A stretch of 20,691 nucleotides of DNA from Clostridia bacterium. Lineage in GTDB: Bacteria; Bacillota; Clostridia; Christensenellales; Aristaeellaceae. The notes beneath the pieces are model-generated. The model searched no databases. It saw only the letters and a list, made by a program, of their open reading frames with translations, and was not told the origin of the DNA. The translations under genes and the position numbers were made by a program. Positions within the stretch are counted from its first letter, which is position 1. Each line of letters begins with the position of its first letter. Of the stretch, positions 15,601 through 20,691 are shown piece after piece. The DNA lies in assembly GCA_016295665.1 (NCBI GenBank), contig JAEDKS010000020.1, positions 1-20,691 of the forward strand. The letters are read 5' to 3'.

Positions 15601-15625
15601 GCAGACGATTTTCGTCTGCTTTTTT
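15601..15625 (+). terminator. Rho-independent terminator after rimI
   Basis: A perfect 8-bp stem (GCAGACGA with TCGTCTGC) with a TTT loop and six T residues, starting 1 nt after the rimI stop codon. It closes the ribU-tsaE-tsaB-rimI unit. Confidence 0.93.
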
Positions 15626-15648
15626 GAAGCACGAGGAGGATGCGAGCC

Positions 15649-16347
15649 ATGCGCGCAATCGTTGGAATCGGCGGTGGGGAACTGCGCCTGGGTGAAACGC
15701 TGGCGATTGACCAGTACATCGTCAGCCTGACGGATGCCCTGACGCCCCGGGTGGTCTTCCTGCCGACGGCAAGCGGGGATGACCCCGGTGTCATTGAGCG
15801 CTTCACGGCGCACTACCAGCACCTCGGCTGCTCGGTGGACGCGGTGTGCCTGTACCATGCGCCGGAAGCGCTGCGGGAGCGGCTGCTTGCTGCCGACATC
15901 ATCTATGTGGGCGGTGGCGACACCCGGAGCATGCTTGCCACATGGCGGGCGCTGGGCGTTGACCAGCTGCTTCGTGAAGCCTGGGAAAGGGGCGCCGTTC
16001 TGTGCGGCATCAGCGCAGGGCTGATCTGCTGGGGACAGCAGGGCTTCAGTCAACTGGAGGACGACAGCTACGCGATGCTGACGGGCCTGGGGCTCGTGGA
16101 TGCCATCCTGTGCCCCCACTACGGCGATGCCGCGCGGCGTCAGGCCTTTGACGATGCCATGTGCGCGCAGGCGCTGCCCGGCATCGGCCTGGAGGATGGC
16201 GTGGCCCTTTCCGTGGTGGACGGTCGCATGACCATCGTCCGCAGCAGGCCGGATGCAAATGCCTACCTGCTGCGATGGCAGGGCGGTGCCCTGAGCCGGC
16301 AGATCTACGACGGCGGCTTTCTGCGGCTCAGTTCGGACGCGGGCTGA
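15649..16347 (+). CDS. Peptidase S51 family protein (cyanophycinase/peptidase E-like)
   Basis: 232 residues. The class I glutamine amidotransferase-like fold of family S51 shows in IVGIGGGEL at the N terminus, RVVFLPTASGDDPG (32-47), DIIYVGGGDTRSM (83-95) and the nucleophile elbow CGISAGLICW with S122. H157 (CPHYGD) is a candidate catalytic His. Family members are exopeptidases that cut Asp-Xaa dipeptides (peptidase E) or degrade cyanophycin. This shorter form is commonly labelled peptidase E-like; its true substrate is not shown here and no cyanophycin synthetase is in the window. An in-frame ATG at 15640 is inside the RBS; the ATG at 15649 with GGAGG 9 nt upstream is preferred. The 3' end overlaps the opposing gene by 20 bp. 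Confidence 0.86.
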   Translation: MRAIVGIGGGELRLGETLAIDQYIVSLTDALTPRVVFLPTASGDDPGVIERFTAHYQHLGCSVDAVCLYHAPEALRERLLAADIIYVGGGDTRSMLATWRALGVDQLLREAWERGAVLCGISAGLICWGQQGFSQLEDDSYAMLTGLGLVDAILCPHYGDAARRQAFDDAMCAQALPGIGLEDGVALSVVDGRMTIVRSRPDANAYLLRWQGGALSRQIYDGGFLRLSSDAG

Positions 16348-17689
16348 CCGGCGCGGGAGACGCTGCGGGGGTATGGAGCACATGTCCCTCCCCGGAGAAG
16401 CAGGAGCCGTGGCAGGGGCATTCCCATTGCTGTGCCTGTCTGGAGTAGCGGAGCCTGCAGCCCATGTGAGGACAGGCGGGAGCTGTCGGGCGCAGGATGC
16501 CGGCGGCGTAGGCGGTCATGGGGTGGACGCTGCCCCGAAGTATCTGCCGCGTATGTCCGGGATAGACGCGGTGTGGATGGAAAAGCGGGGTTTCCTGCAG
16601 CGGCTTGCCGAGAATGATGCCCGTCAGTAGGCGGGCTGCCAGAAAGGAACCTGTAACACCCCATCCACTGTAGCCGGTCGCCATCAACAGGCTGTTGTCC
16701 CCCGGATGCACCGGGCCGATCAGCGGCAGACCGTCCACGCTGAACACGTCCTGACTGACGAGCCGGTAGGTGGTGCGGTAGCCCGGCAGAAGGCGCAGGA
16801 GCAACGAATCCAGCATCCGTGACCGCTTGCTGTGGTCATCGCCCGTCAGCCCCAGATCATAGGTGGCGATCACACCGTTTGGCAGCGGGCGCAGGTACAG
16901 GCCATCGGGCAGCACGTCAATCTGCGTGGCGCTGACCGGCGGCCCCTGAAGCACACGAAGCTCCAGCACATGCTGCTCCATCAGCCCCAGAATCGGCAGG
17001 CTTTTGAGCCCCATGGGGGAGCCGGTTGCCAGAATCACCGTGTCCGCGCTGACCATGCCCTGCCCGGTGAATACCTTGCCACGCTCGAAGCGGAGCACAC
17101 GGGAATGCTCGTACACCTGAGCCTCATGCTGCTCCGCGGCCCGGGCCAGGCCCATCAGATAGGGGAGCGGCATCAGCAGCGGCTGAGCAGGCAGGCGGGA
17201 GGAAGCGACCACCGGAAAGGGGCAGGGCGCGTCCTCCGATTCCTCCAGCACCAGCCCGGACTGCTGCTCGGAGCGCGTCAGGTGGGTGAGTGCGCTGACC
17301 TGATTGCGCTGCCGGGCGTAGAGGTAGACATCGTTCATCGCCGGGCTGCAGGGAAGATGCAGCTGCTCCACCACATGGCAGACCCCGGCGATGCTCTCCA
17401 GCAGCAGGCGGGTGTAGACGGCAGCCGCCTCATTGCTGATGGCCCGCTGGATGGTGCGCAGCACATCCGGCTGATGCGCCGTCACCTTGCCCGTGCTGGC
17501 CTTGCTGGAGCCGCTGCCCAGCTCGTCCTTCTCCAGGAGCACCACGCGCTTCCCGAGGCTGGAGAGCATCATGGCGCAGGTGACGCCGGTCAGGCCACCG
17601 CCGATAATGGCGACATCCGCCTCCACGGTTCCCTCCAGCGTGAGGAAGGAGGAGCGGGTGCCGTGCTGCCAAATCGGAAAATCATTCAT
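16328..17689 (-). CDS. FAD-dependent oxidoreductase fused to C-terminal Rieske [2Fe-2S] domain
   Basis: 453 residues. A DAO-type FAD domain starts with the Rossmann motif VAIIGGGLTGVTCAMML (26-42) and the VVLLEKDELGSGSSKAS strand, and ends with GYSGWGVTGSFLAARLL. A Rieske domain follows at about 400-440: C406-P-H408-M-G-C411 and C424-P-C426-H427-GS. C406, H408, C424 and H427 would bind the cluster; C411 and C426 correspond to the disulfide of bc1-type Rieske proteins. The architecture is like Bacillus YhfW (about 500 residues), whose substrate is not known to me. It has no signal peptide. The C terminus ends soon after the Rieske fold in a Pro-rich tail. AGGTGAT precedes the ATG. Confidence 0.9.
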   Translation of the reverse strand: MNDFPIWQHGTRSSFLTLEGTVEADVAIIGGGLTGVTCAMMLSSLGKRVVLLEKDELGSGSSKASTGKVTAHQPDVLRTIQRAISNEAAAVYTRLLLESIAGVCHVVEQLHLPCSPAMNDVYLYARQRNQVSALTHLTRSEQQSGLVLEESEDAPCPFPVVASSRLPAQPLLMPLPYLMGLARAAEQHEAQVYEHSRVLRFERGKVFTGQGMVSADTVILATGSPMGLKSLPILGLMEQHVLELRVLQGPPVSATQIDVLPDGLYLRPLPNGVIATYDLGLTGDDHSKRSRMLDSLLLRLLPGYRTTYRLVSQDVFSVDGLPLIGPVHPGDNSLLMATGYSGWGVTGSFLAARLLTGIILGKPLQETPLFHPHRVYPGHTRQILRGSVHPMTAYAAGILRPTAPACPHMGCRLRYSRQAQQWECPCHGSCFSGEGHVLHTPAASPAPVSPRPN

Positions 17690-17701
17690 GAGATCACCTC
17701 A

Positions 17702-17722
17702 CCGGGCAGTATTTGTACCCGG
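17702..17722. repeat. Inverted repeat in the divergent FAD-oxidoreductase/dehydrogenase promoter region
   Basis: CCGGG (17702-17706) and CCCGG (17718-17722) are separated by 11 nt of A/T-rich sequence. It lies between the two divergent starts and only 12 nt from the oxidoreductase start codon, next to its RBS. It could be an operator or a 5' UTR hairpin. Confidence 0.35.
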
Positions 17723-17729
17723 AAGAATC

Positions 17730-17758
17730 ACTATGCAGGGAGAGGATAGAAATGGCAA
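17730..17758 (-). promoter_or_regulatory. Weak promoter candidate for the FAD-Rieske gene
   Basis: Minus strand TTGCCA (17753-17758), 17-nt spacer, CATAGT (17730-17735). The -35 overlaps the first codons of the divergent dehydrogenase gene. Only four of six positions match at -10. Confidence 0.3.
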
Positions 17759-18693
17759 CGATCCTGATCACCCATGGCGTTCCCCGGGAGGGCTTTTCGC
17801 TATTGCAGGGGCACCGCCTGCTGATTCCAGGGCCGCTGCAGGCCTTCACCGAGGAGGAGCTCTGTCGGCTGATTCCGGAGGCGGACGCCGTTGTAGCAGG
17901 AGGTCGCTTCTCCGCAGCGGTGATTCGTCGCGGCGTGCGCCTGAAGCTCATCGCCAACTACGGCGCCGGCTACGACAGCGTGGACATCCGGGAGGCTGCG
18001 CGGCAGTCGATTCCGGTCACCAACATTCCGGACACCGTGACGCATGACACCGCAGAGCTGACCATCGGTCTGATGCTTGCGGTAAGCCGCCGAATCGGGG
18101 AGATGAACCTGCGGGCACATCTTGAGCAGCCCGAGGGACTGTTCGGCATGGGACGCTATATGGGGCGCAGCCTGCGCGGTCAGACGCTGGGCATCATCGG
18201 AGCGGGAAGAATCGGCACACAGGTTGCGGTGCTGGCGAGGGCGCTGGGCATGAGCGTGCTTGGCTACAGCCGCCATGGCGCGGATGCGGACAGCTTTACG
18301 CCCGTGTCACTGGAGGAGCTGCTGGCACGCTCCGACATGGTGAGCCTTCACTGCCCGCTGACGGACGAAACCCGCCATCTGATGAACGCCCGCACGCTGG
18401 GCATGATGAAGCCCGGCTCCGTGCTCATCAATACCGCCCGGGGCGCGGTGGTGGACACGGAGGCGCTGTATGACGCGCTCAGCCGAGGCCATCTCGCCGG
18501 AGCCGGTCTTGACGTCTATGAGGACGAGCCGCGTATGCCGTCGTCTCTGCGCGTCCTGCCGAATGTGGTGCTGACGCCGCACATCGGCACCAATACCGAG
18601 CAGACGCGCTTTGAGATGGCGCAGGCCTGCTCCCGGCAGATTCTGGACGCGCTGGCAGGGAAGCGCCCGGAGCACATCGTCAACGGGCTCTGA
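17752..18693 (+). CDS. NAD-dependent D-2-hydroxyacid dehydrogenase
   Basis: 313 residues. Reversible oxidation of a D-2-hydroxy acid by NAD(P); the exact substrate (glyoxylate, hydroxypyruvate, phosphoglycerate or other) is open. The catalytic-domain motif NYGAGYDSVDI (69-79) is followed by the cofactor-binding GxGxxG as GAGRIG (150-155). The catalytic triad residues are R230 (NTARG), E259 (DVYEDEP) and H277 (TPHIG). There is no ACT domain, so it is not a long-form SerA; length and motifs are closest to glyoxylate/hydroxypyruvate reductase types. The frame is open from 17713, but AGAGGA precedes the ATG at 17752, and that start gives the usual N-terminal strand (MATILITHG). Transcribed away from the FAD-Rieske gene. 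Confidence 0.93.
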   Translation: MATILITHGVPREGFSLLQGHRLLIPGPLQAFTEEELCRLIPEADAVVAGGRFSAAVIRRGVRLKLIANYGAGYDSVDIREAARQSIPVTNIPDTVTHDTAELTIGLMLAVSRRIGEMNLRAHLEQPEGLFGMGRYMGRSLRGQTLGIIGAGRIGTQVAVLARALGMSVLGYSRHGADADSFTPVSLEELLARSDMVSLHCPLTDETRHLMNARTLGMMKPGSVLINTARGAVVDTEALYDALSRGHLAGAGLDVYEDEPRMPSSLRVLPNVVLTPHIGTNTEQTRFEMAQACSRQILDALAGKRPEHIVNGL

Positions 18694-18730
18694 CGGGCCG
18701 GAGATTTGTAATTTTTCTTCAAAATACCCC

Positions 18731-18759
18731 TTGACAAAAGTCGGGTTTTGTGCGATAAT
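18731..18759 (+). promoter_or_regulatory. Sigma-A promoter of tRNA-Arg
   Basis: Consensus TTGACA (18731-18736), 17-nt spacer, GATAAT (18754-18759), about 39 nt before the mature tRNA 5' end. Confidence 0.88.
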
Positions 18760-18797
18760 ATACAAGCGTTCTGAAGCACTGCTTCATGAATCGCTGT

Positions 18798-18871
18798 GGG
18801 CTCGTAGCTCAGCTGGATAGAGTGTTTGACTACGAATCAAAAGGTCGTGGGTTCGAATCCCGCCGGGCTCA
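18798..18871 (+). tRNA. tRNA-Arg (anticodon ACG)
   Basis: A full cloverleaf of 74 nt. The acceptor stem GGGCTCG pairs with CGGGCTC (two G-U pairs), the D stem is GCTC/GAGT, and the anticodon stem TTTGA/TCAAA has loop CTACGAA with anticodon ACG at 18832-18834. The variable loop is 5 nt and the T arm is GTGGG-TTCGAAT-CCCGC. The discriminator base is A. The 3' CCA is not encoded. Anticodon ACG is expected to be edited to ICG to read CGU, CGC and CGA. Confidence 0.97.
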
Positions 18872-18873
18872 TG

Positions 18874-18906
18874 AAAGCGCAATCCCGATGTGAGGTTGCG
18901 CTTTTT
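18874..18906 (+). terminator. Rho-independent terminator after tRNA-Arg
   Basis: A 9-bp perfect stem (AAAGCGCAA with TTGCGCTTT), 13-nt loop, ending in five T residues, 2 nt after the tRNA. Confidence 0.9.
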
Positions 18907-18944
18907 CATTATCTTTGCGACATGCTGAAAAGGAGCTGCTGTCC

Positions 18945-20264
18945 GTGGCTACACTGGTGGAACGTTTGAAGGCTGGCACAACCAGTCTGTGCGTGATTGG
19001 GCTGGGGTATGTGGGGCTCCCCCTTGCCGTGGCGTTTGCCGGGAAGGGCATTCCGGTCATCGGCTACGATGTGGACGCATCCCGGATTGAGGCCTACCAG
19101 CGCGGAGAGGATGTCACCGACGAGGTCGGGGACGATGCGCTTCGTGCATCCGGGGTCGTCTTTACCAGCGATGCCTCGCGTCTGCGGGAGGGCGTCTTCC
19201 ACATTGTCACGGTTCCTACGCCCATCCATCCCGACACCACGCCGGACATGTCCTTTGTCCTCGCGGCAACCCGCACCATCGGTGAGCAGCTTGTTCCCGG
19301 GGCCTGCGTGGTCTATGAGTCCACGGTCTATCCCGGCGCAACCGAGCGGGAGTGCATCCCCGTGCTTGAGCAGGCATCCGGTATGCGCTGCGGGCCGGAC
19401 TTCAAGGTCGGCTACAGCCCGGAGCGCATCAACCCGGCGGATCGGGTTCACCGGCTGGAAAACATCGTCAAGGTTGTTTCGGGCATTGACGAGGCAGCTG
19501 CGGCGGACATCGACCAGGTCTATCGGCTGATTATTCAGGCCGGTACCCGGGTCGTCAGCAATATCCGCACCGCTGAGATGGTCAAGGTGGTGGAGAACAC
19601 CCAGCGCGACTATAACATCGCTTTCATGAACGAGGTGGCGCGGATCGCGAAGCGCATGGATGTTGATACGCATGAGATGCTCGATGCCATGAACACCAAG
19701 TGGAACGCGCTCCGCTTTGAACCCGGACTGGTCGGTGGGCACTGCATCGGTGTTGATCCCTACTATTTCACGTATCAGGCGGAGCGCCTGGGCTACCACA
19801 GTCAGCTGATTCTGGAAAGCCGGAGAATCAACGACAGCATGGGCAGATACATCGCGGAAACCGCCATTCGCCTGCTGATGCGGATGGAGCTGCTGCCGCA
19901 GAGGAGCCGGATAGCCATTCTCGGCGTCACCTTCAAGGAAAACTGCATTGACCTGCGCAACACGCGGGTTCTGGATCTGGTGCAGCGGCTGCAGGAGGAT
20001 CGCGTCACGCCCATGCTTGTTGACCCGGTCGCGAATCCCCACGAGGTACAGCGCATGTTCGGGCTTCCCCTGACGCCGATAGAGGCGCTTCGGGACGTGG
20101 ACTGCATCATTGCAGCCGTATCACACGACTGCTTCCGACGCCTGCCCGTGGAGGAGCTGCAGGCCATGTACAGCCGAAACCACCCCATGCTGCTGATGGA
20201 CGTCAAGGCCATCTATCCCAGAGAGGCCCTGCTCGATCGTGGCTTTCAGCTCTGGCGACTGTAG
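18945..20264 (+). CDS. Nucleotide-sugar 6-dehydrogenase (UDP-HexNAc dehydrogenase, TviB/WbpO-like)
   Basis: 439 residues. Oxidises the C6 hydroxyl of a UDP-sugar to a carboxylate with two NAD, feeding capsule or wall polysaccharide synthesis. The NAD-binding motif GLGYVGLPLA is at 19-28, then STVYPGATE, GYSPERINP (156-164), TAEMVKVVENTQRDYNIAFMNE by position (209-230, holding K214 and N218), and the catalytic Cys C267 in GGHCIGVDPYY. ENTQRDxNIA and TKWNxLxFxPGLVGGHC are closer to the UDP-GalNAc/GlcNAc dehydrogenases (TviB, WbpO) than to UDP-glucose dehydrogenase; this is a judgement by eye. The frame opens at a TTG (18915), but AAAAGGAG is 9 nt before the GTG at 18945, which is preferred. No other sugar genes are adjacent in the window. 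Confidence 0.92.
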   Translation: MATLVERLKAGTTSLCVIGLGYVGLPLAVAFAGKGIPVIGYDVDASRIEAYQRGEDVTDEVGDDALRASGVVFTSDASRLREGVFHIVTVPTPIHPDTTPDMSFVLAATRTIGEQLVPGACVVYESTVYPGATERECIPVLEQASGMRCGPDFKVGYSPERINPADRVHRLENIVKVVSGIDEAAAADIDQVYRLIIQAGTRVVSNIRTAEMVKVVENTQRDYNIAFMNEVARIAKRMDVDTHEMLDAMNTKWNALRFEPGLVGGHCIGVDPYYFTYQAERLGYHSQLILESRRINDSMGRYIAETAIRLLMRMELLPQRSRIAILGVTFKENCIDLRNTRVLDLVQRLQEDRVTPMLVDPVANPHEVQRMFGLPLTPIEALRDVDCIIAAVSHDCFRRLPVEELQAMYSRNHPMLLMDVKAIYPREALLDRGFQLWRL

Positions 20265-20428
20265 CTCCGGTTCCGTCCGCACGGTCCTCATCCACAGCAT
20301 TCGACACAGATTGACAATGTTTGCAGAAATGTTTCACGACAAACATTATCCGGTCGGTTCAAACCAACTTCGGTACGGAACACATCAAAACAGACCGATA
20401 TCTCCGCTTCGATCGCGGGACAGGCACA
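20265..20428. other. Intergenic gap between convergent genes, with compound inverted repeat
   Basis: No coding region is supported here. AATGTTTG (20316-20323) and CAAACATT (20340-20347) form an 8-bp inverted repeat around GAAATGTTTC (20326-20335). A TTGACA at 20311-20316 has no matching -10 box at the usual spacing. Confidence 0.5.
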
Positions 20429-20468
20429 GGAAAAGCCGCTGCCCACACGACAGGACAGCGGCTTTTCC
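20429..20468 (-). terminator. Bidirectional terminator between sugar dehydrogenase and ABC ATPase genes
   Basis: A perfect 13-bp stem (GGAAAAGCCGCTG with CAGCGGCTTTTCC), 14-nt loop, with A and T runs on both arms. It lies 5 nt beyond the ABC ATPase stop and can also end transcripts from the plus-strand dehydrogenase. Confidence 0.88.
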
Positions 20469-20473
20469 ATGGC

Positions 20474-20691
20474 TTATTTCAGAACCTTCCGCAGGAAATC
20501 CTGCGTGCGCTGCTGCTGCGGCGCATCGAAGATCTGTGCCGGTATTCCCTCCTCGACGATCACGCCCTGATCCATGAAGATGACATGATCGCCGACCTCC
20601 TTGGCAAAGCCCATCTCATGGGTCACGACCACCATGGTCATGCCTGCCTCCGCCAGGTCGCGCATCACGTCCAGCACCTCACCGACCATCT
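20474..20691 (-). CDS. Polar amino-acid ABC transporter ATP-binding protein (GlnQ-like), C-terminal fragment
   Basis: Only the last 72 residues are inside the window; the reading frame runs off the right edge with no start needed. It shows the region after Walker B: an EMVGEVLDVM segment typical of the GlnQ/HisP group, the H-loop VVVTHEMGFAKEV with the switch His, IFMDQGVIVEEG, and the closing RTQDFLRKVL. These C-terminal motifs are characteristic of polar amino-acid uptake ATPases. Walker A, the Q-loop and the signature motif lie outside. The bidirectional terminator follows at once, so this is the last gene of its operon. Confidence 0.92.
   Translation of the reverse strand, partial: MVGEVLDVMRDLAEAGMTMVVVTHEMGFAKEVGDHVIFMDQGVIVEEGIPAQIFDAPQQQRTQDFLRKVLK

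Noticed and set aside
18798..18871. tRNA-Arg as an integration site for a mobile element
   Set aside because: No integrase gene, no repeated tRNA 3' end and no composition shift were seen next to it.
18915..18944. TTG start for the nucleotide-sugar dehydrogenase, 10 residues longer
   Set aside because: It has no RBS in front, while AAAAGGAG stands 9 nt before the GTG at 18945 and that start fits the family N terminus.
20311..20347. A full sigma-A promoter beginning at TTGACA 20311
   Set aside because: At a 16-18 nt spacing there is no -10-like hexamer; the nearest, CATTAT, is 26 nt away.
1..20691. CRISPR array, prophage, insertion sequence or toxin-antitoxin module
   Set aside because: No regularly spaced repeats, transposase, integrase, phage structural genes or paired small toxin/antitoxin frames could be supported.

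Overview
The window reads as chromosomal core sequence from a GC-rich, low-redundancy member of the Firmicutes (Clostridia). The evidence is the set of Gram-positive regulatory RNAs (a T-box in front of trpS, an FMN riboswitch in front of ribU), the DUF512 radical-SAM gene paired with der, sigma-A type promoters (TTGACA-17-TATAAT class), strong GGAGG ribosome binding sites and several GTG starts. A position within Christensenellales or a related gut clade is only an inference. No phage, insertion sequence, CRISPR array or obvious island is visible.

Layout, left to right. Positions 1-2452 (minus) hold the DUF512 protein followed by der, whose 3' end is cut by the window edge. Positions 2617-3883 (minus) hold uridine kinase followed by an SGNH hydrolase, with a clean terminator. 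A divergent promoter region leads into a membrane-anchored GH18 glycosidase (plus) and an unrecognised four-helix membrane protein. Then trpS (minus) sits behind a 250-nt tryptophan T-box leader, preceded by a class A penicillin-binding protein (minus). Divergent from the PBP is an exported solute-binding protein, then a galactokinase-family gene (both plus). A well-formed FMN riboswitch controls ribU, the riboflavin ECF transporter S component. It is followed by tsaE-tsaB-rimI, the usual t6A/ribosome-modification cluster but without tsaD beside it, and then a terminator.

The last part has an S51-family peptidase (plus) that overlaps tail to tail with an FAD oxidoreductase-Rieske fusion (minus). 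A D-2-hydroxyacid dehydrogenase is divergent from that oxidoreductase. Then come tRNA-Arg(ACG) with its own promoter and terminator, a nucleotide-sugar 6-dehydrogenase, and the 3' end of a polar amino-acid ABC transporter ATPase (minus, cut by the window edge).

Most of this is housekeeping. I found no convincing undescribed multi-gene system. The points that merit a second look are the mutually exclusive pairing in the FMN riboswitch expression platform, an Asn in place of the conserved sugar-binding Glu in the galactokinase-like protein, an orphan solute-binding protein with no lipobox, the FAD-Rieske fusion, an unassigned membrane protein, and a compound inverted repeat in the last intergenic gap.
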